A stretch of DNA of 64,000 nucleotides from Planctomycetia bacterium (lineage in GTDB: Bacteria; Planctomycetota; Phycisphaerae; Phycisphaerales; SM1A02), in NCBI GenBank assembly GCA_005787685.1, contig SYAC01000014.1, positions 1 to 64,000 of the forward strand. Reading direction: 5' to 3'. Under the pieces are notes generated by a model. It searched no databases. It had not been told where the DNA came from and was given only the letters and a program-made list of their open reading frames with translations. Below, one piece after another: positions 18,281-26,651 of the stretch; positions within the stretch are counted from its first letter, which is position 1, and each line of letters starts with the position of its first letter. The translations under genes were made by a program, and so were the position numbers.

Positions 18281-20695
18281 GTGGATACCGCCACCAAGCC
18301 GACCGAGATCATCGCGCCAGGCGCCGAGCGCATACTGCACCTTGGTTCGTGGTGGCAAGTTTTTATTGCGGAACTTGCACCAACGCCTGGCCGCGTAGGT
18401 TCAACATTACGAGCCACCATTGCCATGGTTGTGGGGATTGTGTTGGTGGCTTTGGTTGGAAATACTGCGTTCATCATGTGTCCAGTCACGGCCATGACCG
18501 AAAGCGTCCCGGGCACGGTGCATTCGCCGCAACTTTTGCTGCGGCGCATTCTCACAAGCGCGGTGTGCGGCGCGTTCTCAATTATGTTGGTGGCGGCGTT
18601 CGCGCAATCGCCCATGTTGTTGTACTTGGGAATTCTTGCGGGCATTTGGTTGCTTTTGTATTTGGTGAAATTATTGCCAGTGGGTTCGTCGGGTTTGCGC
18701 GTGGCTATTTGGACACTGGCTCCACTGCTATCAACGCCGCTCATAAATCCCGCGCACTTTGAAGTGGTCGCCATATTTTCCGTACTCGGGGTTTCAAGCG
18801 GCGTTGTGATTTCATATTTGGCCGCGCTATTTGTGTTTCCGGGCGCGGAATCGGTGCGCATGCGTTATGCGGTTGATGGCTTGCTTGCGGAGCAGTCCGC
18901 CAACATGCGCATGATTGCGGCGGCCACGCGCCCCGGTGTTGGTGATGATGACGCGCTTGAAAAACTTGCGGACACTATTTCGCCGTCGGTGCTTGCGCAC
19001 ATTACGGTGTTGTCGGATTCCATAGCAACCTACGCGACCAAGGATTCCGCGTTTCCAGAATTGGTGCCACTGACGCGCGTGGCGTCGCTGTCGGATTCGG
19101 CCACGGTGCATCTCACGGCGTTGGCGCGCGAGGGTTTTCACAGCGAATCCGCGCGCACGGCAGTAAGCGTTTTAGCGCCGCAAATGGCGGACTTTTTTAA
19201 TAGCGTGCGCGCCTTGTCATACATGCGCCACTGGGCTCGATGGGGTGATCGCTCGCAAGAAGTGGAAGTGTTGGTTGCGAAAGCGGAGGCCATGATTGCA
19301 TTTGGCGACGACTTGATCGCGCGCCTTGGCGAGGGCGCGGATGAATTCACACTAAGCATCGCTGGCTATGCGCGCCGCAGCGGCGGAATGTTTCGCGGCG
19401 TATTGACGCAAAAGATATTGCCAGCGAAATTTGCCTCGGGCGCGTTGGCACTTCCACTTGGATTTCCACCCAATAGTCCATTGGGACAAGCGCCCACTAT
19501 TGATGCCGCCCTGACGCATTTCAACAGGGCGGCGGCGCTTGCCTCAACGGCGGCGGTTCTTGGACTTGGCTTGGCGTTGGTGCTGAGCGCGTTATTTTTA
19601 CCAGGCGGTATTGGACCCGCCGCAATTGGCGCAGTGTTTGTACTGCAATCCACAGTTGGTGGATCAGGCCGCCGCGGCGTGTTGCGATTTTTTGGAACGC
19701 TGATCGGCGGCGTGATGGCGGGTATTGCAATTATTATTTTTGCCGCGGGCCTGCAAGACCTTGGCGTGTATGTATTGGTCATGGGCGTCATGTCGTTCAT
19801 GTCCGCGTGGGTATTGGTGGGAAGTCCGCGCACCAATTACATGGGCTTAATGATGGCGGCCGCGTGGATAATTGTGATTGCTAGTGATCCAGCACCAAGC
19901 GATTCTGTGGGGACAATATTTGAACGCATAGCCAGCGTCCTTGTGGCTGGACTTAGCGTGACTTTCACTATTTGGGCGTTCTCGATCAAGAAGGCGCGCG
20001 TGGCCACCATGGAATCGATAGCCCGTGGATGGCACCAAATTGCGGAATTGTTGACGCGGGCGCAAATGTTGCCTTTTACAGAGGCGGACCTGACGGATTT
20101 TCGCATGCGCAATTATCTAGCTACAGCCAATCTTGCCGGGACATGCGATTTGCGCGAGCAATACACATTTGAAGCGCGCATTGTCATTGGAAACTTTGCG
20201 CCAGTTCTTGAAATATTAGCTCAGCAGCAACGCGTGTTGTTACTGGTGCGCTCATTTGCCACGGGTCGCTTTCATGATTCCGATTTGAGCGCGTCGCTTT
20301 CTGAAATATTGAACCAGCCGTTGCGGGTGTTGGTAGAAAGAATTGAAACACTTGGTGAATTTTTTGTGAAGGCGCCGATAAGTGGCGCTACCAAGAGTGT
20401 GGATGTTGATGGTGTTGTAAAGAGTGAGGATGTTTGGAAATCCTGCGGGGTGCCCGAGGCGGCGCAAGTGCGGGCGCGGGCTGTTGCAAATAATTTTGCG
20501 AGCAGTGATGTTGCGCGGCTAATCTATCGACGCGACGCATTGGCGTTGCTGGAAGACTCCGTGCGCCGTGCGCAAGACACCGCGCGCCGCGGATTTGTTT
20601 GGAGCGACAACGACCTGCACAGCGCGCTTGAACTTGCCGATGGACAGCGGACTTACGGTGAAATTTTGAATACACTCAAAACGCTGCAACAATGA
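18281..20695 (+). CDS. FUSC family (aromatic acid exporter type) inner-membrane protein, copy 1
   Basis: An 804-residue protein of the fusaric-acid-resistance/AaeB-like family, with two blocks of about five to six membrane helices (near 40-200 and 400-550), each followed by a soluble region. Examples are TLRATIAMVVGIVLVALVG near 43 and the second block around LSALFLPGGIGPAAIGAVFVL. Members act with an HlyD-type adaptor to export aromatic acids and other small organic acids. The start is GTG at 18281; the ATG four bases earlier is in another frame. The stop overlaps the YtcA gene as ATGA (20692-20695). The family name is secure; the substrate is not known. Confidence 0.85.
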   Translation: MDTATKPTEIIAPGAERILHLGSWWQVFIAELAPTPGRVGSTLRATIAMVVGIVLVALVGNTAFIMCPVTAMTESVPGTVHSPQLLLRRILTSAVCGAFSIMLVAAFAQSPMLLYLGILAGIWLLLYLVKLLPVGSSGLRVAIWTLAPLLSTPLINPAHFEVVAIFSVLGVSSGVVISYLAALFVFPGAESVRMRYAVDGLLAEQSANMRMIAAATRPGVGDDDALEKLADTISPSVLAHITVLSDSIATYATKDSAFPELVPLTRVASLSDSATVHLTALAREGFHSESARTAVSVLAPQMADFFNSVRALSYMRHWARWGDRSQEVEVLVAKAEAMIAFGDDLIARLGEGADEFTLSIAGYARRSGGMFRGVLTQKILPAKFASGALALPLGFPPNSPLGQAPTIDAALTHFNRAAALASTAAVLGLGLALVLSALFLPGGIGPAAIGAVFVLQSTVGGSGRRGVLRFFGTLIGGVMAGIAIIIFAAGLQDLGVYVLVMGVMSFMSAWVLVGSPRTNYMGLMMAAAWIIVIASDPAPSDSVGTIFERIASVLVAGLSVTFTIWAFSIKKARVATMESIARGWHQIAELLTRAQMLPFTEADLTDFRMRNYLATANLAGTCDLREQYTFEARIVIGNFAPVLEILAQQQRVLLLVRSFATGRFHDSDLSASLSEILNQPLRVLVERIETLGEFFVKAPISGATKSVDVDGVVKSEDVWKSCGVPEAAQVRARAVANNFASSDVARLIYRRDALALLEDSVRRAQDTARRGFVWSDNDLHSALELADGQRTYGEILNTLKTLQQ

Positions 20696-20967
20696 AAAAA
20701 TACCCTACTAGCGCCAGGTGGATTGTTGCGCCCCCGCTTCTCAGCTTTTTTTTCTGCGCGGGTTGCAATCCAAACATAGATGTGGACGGCGCGCTGTTAC
20801 CGGCGTGGATGGTGACCATTATTCTTGGAATTATTCTTGCCTGCGGCGTCCGCGCCCTACTGATTCGCACGGGCATTGACCGCTTTCTTGTGGCGCGCCC
20901 CCTTGTGTATGTGTCGATCACAATCACGCTGAGCTGCTTGGTGTGGCTGATTGTTTTTCGCTACTAA
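20692..20967 (+). CDS. YtcA-family small membrane protein, copy 1
   Basis: A 91-residue protein with a leading hydrophobic segment ending in a Cys (FFFCAGCNPNIDVDGALLPAW) and two further membrane helices. The pattern C-(D/N)-P-x-(F/I)-x-(I/V)-D-G-A-x-x-P-A-W is shared with the second copy at 25027-25320 and with the YtcA lipoprotein family. It lies between a FUSC gene and an HlyD gene, the position that DUF1656/AaeX-type small proteins take in other aromatic-acid exporters, so it may be the small third subunit. ATGA overlap with the FUSC gene supports this. Confidence 0.8.
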   Translation: MKKYPTSARWIVAPPLLSFFFCAGCNPNIDVDGALLPAWMVTIILGIILACGVRALLIRTGIDRFLVARPLVYVSITITLSCLVWLIVFRY

Positions 20968-20975
20968 AAAAATTT

Positions 20976-22280
20976 ATGGCAGAAACACCAACCATCACAA
21001 GCACCGTGACCGCGCAAGACGCGCGGAATGTGCGCCGTCGAAAAATTGCGCTCGTGATTTCTTTCGCGTCAATTGCCGCAGGTGTATTGAGTTTGAGTGT
21101 GTTATGGAATCAACTGCAGCGCTATCCGCGCACCGACGACGCGTATGTGCGCGCCAACACCATCGGTATGGCGCCGCGCGTGTTCGGGCAAATTGTGGCG
21201 TTGCCTATCAAGGACAATCAAATTGTGCATGTGGGTGACCTGTTGTATCGAATGGATCCCCGACCATATGAAATTGCCCTGGCGCGCGCGCAAGCGCAGT
21301 TGGCGGTGGTTGAATTTGATGTGAAGGCGCTGGCCGACGGCGTACAGGTTGCGCAGGCCAAGATTGAAACCTGCAACGCCGAGGTGCGCCGCGCTGACGC
21401 AGACGTGGTGCGTCGCAAAGCCGATGTTGTTGCCACGCAAGCGCGCGCCGAGTACGCCGCGGACTATCTCTCGCGCGTCAGACCGCTGCTGGAGCAGGAA
21501 TTTATAACCGCGGACCGCGTGGCGCTTGCGCAAAGCGACATGGAGGCGGCCAAAGCCTCGGTTGCGGCGGCAATCGCTGGTGTTGCCAGCGCGGAGGCTT
21601 CGCTGGTTGCCGCAAAAACTTCCGTCACCAGTGCCATGTCGGAGGAAAATAAAGCGCGCAACGCGCTTGCCCAGTCGGGTGATGTGAATGTGCGCGTGGC
21701 CGCGGCGCGCGTTGAAGTGGAGGACGCAAAGTTGAACTTGCAATACTGCGAAGTGCGCGCGTCGGTTGAAGGCTGGGTGACCAATCTCAATACCAATGTG
21801 GGCGCATTTGTAAAGGTTGGCGACACGCTGTTCTCCATTGTGCAGAACACGGAATGGTGGGTGATTGCCAATTTTTTGGAGACAGAGATTGAGCAGATCC
21901 GCGTGGGCCAAGAAGTGGCAGTCTATATATATGCGTATCCCGGACATCGCTTCAAAGGAACTGTGCAGGGAATTGGCTGGGCGTTGTATCAAGCCAACGG
22001 CGCAACGCAGCAATCACTGCCCGATGTGAAACCAACTTTGAATTGGGTGCGACTTGCGCAGCGATTTCCAGTGCGAATTACGCTGGAGCCATTCAATGAA
22101 AAATATCCGTATCGCATGGGCGCAACGGTGACGACCATTATTCAAACCGATGGCCGCGATCCAATTTTGGAACAGTTTGGATTGATGGGTTCGCCCTTCA
22201 AGGCCGCTGCGGAAACCTTTCCGGCGTCGGGAGCGGGACCAACGGATGCGTCAACCGCCTCGCCACAGTCGCGGCCATAA
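20976..22280 (+). CDS. HlyD/EmrA-type periplasmic adaptor, copy 1
   Basis: A 434-residue membrane-fusion protein. Residues 24-46 are one membrane helix, then YPRTDDAYVRANTIGMAPRV, the lipoyl half VGDLLYRMDPRPYEIALARAQ, a long alpha-hairpin (about 95-240, Ala-rich coiled coil), the second lipoyl half LQYCEVRASVEGWVTN, and the beta-barrel with FLETEIEQIRVGQEVAVYIY. This matches the EmrA/AaeA type that partners FUSC or MFS exporters. It starts 8 bp after the YtcA stop and closes the FUSC-YtcA-HlyD operon. It ends convergent to the TolC gene; the 134 bp between holds no clear terminator. Confidence 0.93.
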   Translation: MAETPTITSTVTAQDARNVRRRKIALVISFASIAAGVLSLSVLWNQLQRYPRTDDAYVRANTIGMAPRVFGQIVALPIKDNQIVHVGDLLYRMDPRPYEIALARAQAQLAVVEFDVKALADGVQVAQAKIETCNAEVRRADADVVRRKADVVATQARAEYAADYLSRVRPLLEQEFITADRVALAQSDMEAAKASVAAAIAGVASAEASLVAAKTSVTSAMSEENKARNALAQSGDVNVRVAAARVEVEDAKLNLQYCEVRASVEGWVTNLNTNVGAFVKVGDTLFSIVQNTEWWVIANFLETEIEQIRVGQEVAVYIYAYPGHRFKGTVQGIGWALYQANGATQQSLPDVKPTLNWVRLAQRFPVRITLEPFNEKYPYRMGATVTTIIQTDGRDPILEQFGLMGSPFKAAAETFPASGAGPTDASTASPQSRP

Positions 22281-22414
22281 TTTACAAAATACACGCAAGG
22301 CGTTGGTTGCTGGCGCCAGATGTGTCTAGATGAAAGCTGGGATATTTTACAAGTGCGCGGTGGGTTGATCACGCGGGCAAAGAAAGTTGCGCTGACCAAA
22401 ATTCAATCATTAAT

Positions 22415-24130
22415 TTAACGCGCCCCTGTAACACTGCCGGGACCGGCGCCTGATGCGTAAATTAAATCAGCGCTGCTGCACAGCAAATCCGATCTGGTTT
22501 CTATGCGTAGCGAACGCGCTTGAAATAAATCCTGCTCCGCGTCTAGCAATTCGGGCAGCGTGCTTAGGCCAAGTTCGTACGCGCGCTTAACAGCGTCAAA
22601 TGTATCAATGGCGGAAACTAATAACGCCTTGGCCGCGTCGTACTGCGCGCGATTACTTTGCAATGTGTAATACGCGCGCCACACTTCGTCGGCGGCGTTT
22701 AGGCGCGACTGCGCAAGACGGGCCGCGGACGCAGCGCGATTGGCGCCGGCTTCAAACAACGCTGCGTCGCGAGCGCCATTGTCATACAGCAACCATTTGC
22801 CGCCAAGAAAGATTTGACCATCAAATCCCCACCCATCACCTTGAATACCAAAGCCCGTCACTTCATAGTTATAAAAGCCGTAACCAGCGGTTCCGCGCGT
22901 GATCACTTCGGGCAAATATTCCGCCTGGGCGCGGCGCACATCGGCTTCACGCGCACGCAAATCCAACACCGCCGCCGCAAGATCCGGGCGGCTTGCAAGC
23001 GCCTGATCAATGATGCCATCTATGCCCATGGTCAACATGGGTGGCAAATCACTTTCCGCGGCCATGTCGATTGGAATGGCGACCGTGGCAGGAAATCCAG
23101 TTCGCGTGCGCAGATCGCCCTCGGACACAAAAACATCGGCGCAGCGTTTTTCCAATTTGTAAAGCGCTTGCGCGAAAGCTTGGCGCGCAATCAGGGTGTC
23201 TGGACGCGTGGCAAGGCCAAGTTTTAACTTTGCCTCTGTGGCTTTCAGCACGCTGCGAGCGGCAACAATATCTTGCTCCGCCGCGGTGCGTAAACTCAGA
23301 GCGGCCTCCAATTTAAAATACGCGCGCTGCACTTCAACCACCACGCGTTGAATAGTGCGATCATGGGACATATTGGCGGCGGCAAGTTCGGCGCGCGCTC
23401 GGTCGGTGTCGGCGTCACGGCGGCCAAAGTCAAACAGCAGCCATGACGCGTATACCTGTGGAGTGAAACGAAACTCGCGATCGGGCGGCGTATTGCTGCC
23501 GTAGCCAAACGCCAGACCGGGCTCTTGAAAATAATCGCCGCCGGCTTCAACGCCAATGTTTGGTCCATATGCGGCAAGCGCTTTTTGCTCGCGCGCGGCG
23601 GCGGCGCGGGCACGCTGCCATGATTCACGCGTTGCTGGATTGGCCTCTAGCGCGGTGGCCGCAAGCTCCGCAAGTCCCCACACTCGTTCAACACCAAAGC
23701 CCGCTTCTTGCGAAAGTGCGGCATCCGCGCCCTTGTCCACAATAAGAAGGTTGTTGTCGGCAACCGCATCAGCCTCGGACGCCCCATTCATTTTGGTAAT
23801 TGCGTTCTGGTTTGTTGAATTCGATTTATTTTTGAGCGCGGTCGCCGTCGCCTGTTGCTGCACGGCGCGTTCAATACCGCGCTGTATGGCTTTGGCTTGC
23901 TCTTGATCTGATTCTCGGCCAAGCTTGCTGAGTCGAGCGACCATTGAATTTGGTGAATCCGTCGCCGACTGCGCGGTTGTTGTTGAGCCTGGCGCTTGCG
24001 CCACTTCTGCGTCTATTTTTTTCTCTATGTCGGCAAGCTCGTCTTCCCACAGGTTGGAGCGCGAGCTGCAAGACAAAATAAAGCTGGACGCAATACAGGC
24101 CAAAGCAAATTTACCAAGTTGCGCTTGCAC
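22415..24130 (-). CDS. TolC-family outer-membrane efflux channel
   Basis: Two outer-membrane efflux (OEP) repeats of coiled-coil and beta strands can be seen, for example RVVVEVQRAYFKLEAALSLR and RLAQSRLNAADEVWRAYYTL, the latter ending the second repeat. The protein is longer than usual because 150 residues of Gln/Ala/Ser-rich sequence precede the channel domain. I chose the GTG at 24130, which gives a signal sequence ending FILSCSS, a good lipoprotein site (Cys 21); the longer frame to 24253 would run into the DedA gene. The gene is the only outer channel in the cluster and may serve the RND pump and both FUSC systems. Confidence 0.87.
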   Translation of the reverse strand: MQAQLGKFALACIASSFILSCSSRSNLWEDELADIEKKIDAEVAQAPGSTTTAQSATDSPNSMVARLSKLGRESDQEQAKAIQRGIERAVQQQATATALKNKSNSTNQNAITKMNGASEADAVADNNLLIVDKGADAALSQEAGFGVERVWGLAELAATALEANPATRESWQRARAAAAREQKALAAYGPNIGVEAGGDYFQEPGLAFGYGSNTPPDREFRFTPQVYASWLLFDFGRRDADTDRARAELAAANMSHDRTIQRVVVEVQRAYFKLEAALSLRTAAEQDIVAARSVLKATEAKLKLGLATRPDTLIARQAFAQALYKLEKRCADVFVSEGDLRTRTGFPATVAIPIDMAAESDLPPMLTMGIDGIIDQALASRPDLAAAVLDLRAREADVRRAQAEYLPEVITRGTAGYGFYNYEVTGFGIQGDGWGFDGQIFLGGKWLLYDNGARDAALFEAGANRAASAARLAQSRLNAADEVWRAYYTLQSNRAQYDAAKALLVSAIDTFDAVKRAYELGLSTLPELLDAEQDLFQARSLRIETRSDLLCSSADLIYASGAGPGSVTGAR

Positions 24131-24185
24131 AACGAAATCGTAACGGCAGGAGCAGACAGGGGCAAGTAAGTGTTCGGATTGCTTT

Positions 24186-24854
24186 TTATTTTGAAACACG
24201 ATTCTGCTGGGTGTTTCTACCAGCTCGCCAGACCTTGTACCACTCGAAAGCAATTGGCAGCACGCTCACAAAGATGATGACCAGGATGACTTTGGAAAAA
24301 TTATCTTTAATCAGCGGAATGTTTCCAAACAATGCGCCCGCGCCAACAAATCCAACAATCCACAACAACGCGCCAATGATGTTGTAAGAAAGAAACCGCG
24401 GGTAACTCATGGTGCCCACGCCCGCCACAAATGGGGCGAAGGTGCGAATAATTGGGACAAAGCGCGCGTAAATAATCGCCTTGCCGCCGTGCTTATCAAA
24501 GAACGCCTGGGTTTTTTCCAAGTGCGATTTTTTTAAAAGTTTGAATTTGCCGCTGAACGCGGGCGGACCAATGGCTTTGCCAATGTGATAGTTCAGCGCG
24601 TCGCCCAGCACCGCGGCCGTGAATAAAATTACCATCATCAACGGAATATCAAGGCCGCCCTGGGCAGAAAGAGCGCCGGCAGCGAATAGAAGCGAGTCGC
24701 CCGGTAGAAATGGCGTGATCACTAGGCCGGTTTCAGCGAACACAATGGCGAACAAGATGGCGTATGTCCATGCGCCGTGCTTGGCGATGATTTCTCCAAG
24801 GGCCACATCCAGTTCCGTGAACAGCCGCAAAAATTCATGCCACAGATCAAGCAT
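24186..24854 (-). CDS. DedA family membrane protein
   Basis: A 222-residue multi-spanning protein with the VTT/DedA core: FAETGLVITPFLPGDSLLFAAG near 40-61, GDALNYHIGKAIG near 85-97, and GGKAIIYARFVPIIRTFAPFVAG near 123-145, in which the Arg residues are family-invariant. DedA proteins are flippases of undecaprenyl phosphate and other polyprenyl or phospholipids and affect drug resistance and proton balance. It lies 55 bp upstream of the TolC gene on the same strand, so it may be co-transcribed with it. The 172 bp before it also holds the promoter for the second YtcA-HlyD pair. Confidence 0.92.
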   Translation of the reverse strand: MLDLWHEFLRLFTELDVALGEIIAKHGAWTYAILFAIVFAETGLVITPFLPGDSLLFAAGALSAQGGLDIPLMMVILFTAAVLGDALNYHIGKAIGPPAFSGKFKLLKKSHLEKTQAFFDKHGGKAIIYARFVPIIRTFAPFVAGVGTMSYPRFLSYNIIGALLWIVGFVGAGALFGNIPLIKDNFSKVILVIIFVSVLPIAFEWYKVWRAGRNTQQNRVSK

Positions 24855-25026
24855 GTCGGATCAACAGGATGGGGCTATGAACCATATAATTTTAGTTTAT
24901 CAAGTGCGTAGGCGGCAAGTAAAAATTGAAAAAGTTGACATAAACCCCCTTATACAAGTAGTAGTGACGAAGCCCACGCAACGCGACCAAAATTCTAAAA
25001 ATCAGATTGGTGTGTAATCTTAAGAA

Positions 25027-25320
25027 ATGATTTGGTGCTTACACGCAAATAAAATTTGGGGTCGCAACCTGGCGCGGCCATTGTTGCTTGTATTTGTCAT
25101 TTTATTGATGAGCGCGTGCGACCCTATTTTCTCCATTGACGGCGCCTTCTTTCCCGCATGGTTGCTCTGTATGGTGGGTGGCGGATTTATGTTGAGCGCA
25201 ATTCGTTGGGTGGTGTATCGAATTGGGCTTGAACCATTTGTTGGCCCAAAGGTGTTGGTGTATTTCTGCGTCTACCTCACATGCACGCTGGGGCTTTGGC
25301 TGGGCTTCTTTCACCGATGA
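25027..25320 (+). CDS. YtcA-family small lipoprotein, copy 2
   Basis: A 97-residue protein with a signal peptide ending in a clear lipobox (LLMSACDP), then FSIDGAFFPAWLLCMVGGGF and a second membrane helix near the C-terminus. It is a paralogue of the protein at 20692-20967. Its stop overlaps the following HlyD gene as ATGA (25317-25320), so the two are coupled. Confidence 0.83.
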   Translation: MIWCLHANKIWGRNLARPLLLVFVILLMSACDPIFSIDGAFFPAWLLCMVGGGFMLSAIRWVVYRIGLEPFVGPKVLVYFCVYLTCTLGLWLGFFHR

Positions 25321-26651
25321 CAAACACACCTGAAAATTCAAACACAGAACCCGCCAAGCCTGGGGCAAGCGCCGCCACCGCTCCACCCGCAAATACAAAA
25401 CCGTCATCAGCGATGAAATCGCGTCCCCTGCCGCCCTCGGCGTGGAAAAAAAATCTTGGGCGCGCTTTTGGTATTTCCATGGTACTGAGTGCGTTGCTGC
25501 TTTCCTTTTTAACTTGGTGGGAACTGGACATTCGTCCGCGCACCGATGACGCGTACTTGCGCGCCAATATTGTTGGGATTGCCGCAAATGTATCGGGCTA
25601 CATCACCGAGTTGAATGTGGTTGACAATCAAAAAGTGAATGTGGGTGATTTACTTTTTCGTGTTGATGTTCGGCCCTATCAAGCTGAACTTGATCTTGCG
25701 GTTGCCAATCTTAGACTTGTTGATTTAGAAATTATTGCACTCAAAGACGCAATTGTGCAGCGCGACGCAGACATTGTGAGCGCGGAAGCCAAGGCCTTAT
25801 ATGACGTGCAATTTCTGGCGCGCATGGAGCCGCTGTTGAAACGCCAGTTTGTGACACCCGATCAAATTGACGCGGCCAAAAGAAATGTGCGTTCCTCTGA
25901 TGCCATGGTGCAACAAGCCAAAGCCGCAGCATCGCAAGCACGCGCCAACCTTGGGCAACTAGGCGACATCAATGTGCGCCGCCAAAAAGCGCAGGCGAAT
26001 GTTGTGGAAAAGCAATTGAATGTTGGCTACTGCGAAGTGCGCTCATCTGTCGCGGGCTATGTGACCAACTTTAATACTTCAGTTGGACAGTTTGCGCAGG
26101 TTGGCATGCAAGTATTCGCGCTTGTGGACACATCCAATTGGTACTTGCTTGCCAATTATCAAGAAACAGATTTACGCGGCATTGAACCAGGCATGGCGGT
26201 TGAAGTGTATTTAATGGCGTATCCAGGCGTGCGATTTCATGGCGTGGTGCAGGGCGTTGGATGGGCGCTGTATGACCCGAATCAGGGAAGCAACGGCGTG
26301 CTACCAACGGTTTCGCCAACGCTAGATTGGGTGCGACTCGCGCAGAGATTTCCTGTGCGAATTGTGATGGACGCTTCGCAAGACGCCCATCCATATCGCA
26401 TGGGTGCAACCGCAACAGCGATTGTTGAAACGCGCAAGCGCAGGCAAGTGCCAGACATTCTGAAGCCGCTTGTTCCTGACGCGCTTGAAAGTTGGCTGCA
26501 AACGCTGGCTGTTCCCGCGCCTGTATCGCCAGATTCACCTGGTCGCGGAAATACGGAGCCGCTGAATGTTCCTACACAAGATATTTCAGCACCAACCGCG
26601 CCATCAACCGCCGCGCCACCAACCACCGCGCCCGTTACGCCAAACCCATAA
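25317..26651 (+). CDS. HlyD/EmrA-type periplasmic adaptor, copy 2
   Basis: A 444-residue adaptor, paralogue of the copy at 20976. A cytoplasmic Pro/Ala-rich leader of about 45 residues precedes one membrane helix, then RPRTDDAYLRANIVGIAANV, the lipoyl half VGDLLFRVDVRPYQAELD, a coiled-coil hairpin, VGYCEVRSSVAGYVTN, and the beta-barrel (NYQETDLRGIEPGMAVEVYL). A Pro/Thr/Ala-rich tail ends it. The start at 25317 is preferred because it gives the ATGA overlap with YtcA; an ATG 12 codons upstream is possible. Its last 17 bp overlap, tail to tail, the end of the FUSC gene at 26635. Confidence 0.93.
   Translation: MTNTPENSNTEPAKPGASAATAPPANTKPSSAMKSRPLPPSAWKKNLGRAFGISMVLSALLLSFLTWWELDIRPRTDDAYLRANIVGIAANVSGYITELNVVDNQKVNVGDLLFRVDVRPYQAELDLAVANLRLVDLEIIALKDAIVQRDADIVSAEAKALYDVQFLARMEPLLKRQFVTPDQIDAAKRNVRSSDAMVQQAKAAASQARANLGQLGDINVRRQKAQANVVEKQLNVGYCEVRSSVAGYVTNFNTSVGQFAQVGMQVFALVDTSNWYLLANYQETDLRGIEPGMAVEVYLMAYPGVRFHGVVQGVGWALYDPNQGSNGVLPTVSPTLDWVRLAQRFPVRIVMDASQDAHPYRMGATATAIVETRKRRQVPDILKPLVPDALESWLQTLAVPAPVSPDSPGRGNTEPLNVPTQDISAPTAPSTAAPPTTAPVTPNP

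Noticed and set aside
18274-18861. Minus-strand 195-residue open frame
   Set aside because: Antisense to the FUSC gene membrane block; no plausible product.
21102-22013. Minus-strand 303-residue open frame
   Set aside because: Antisense to the HlyD gene; rich in His/Arg/Cys as expected of a shadow frame in GC-rich codons.
24935-24956. Promoter TTGACA ... TATACA before the second YtcA gene
   Set aside because: Spacing is only 10 bases, too short for a sigma-70 promoter.
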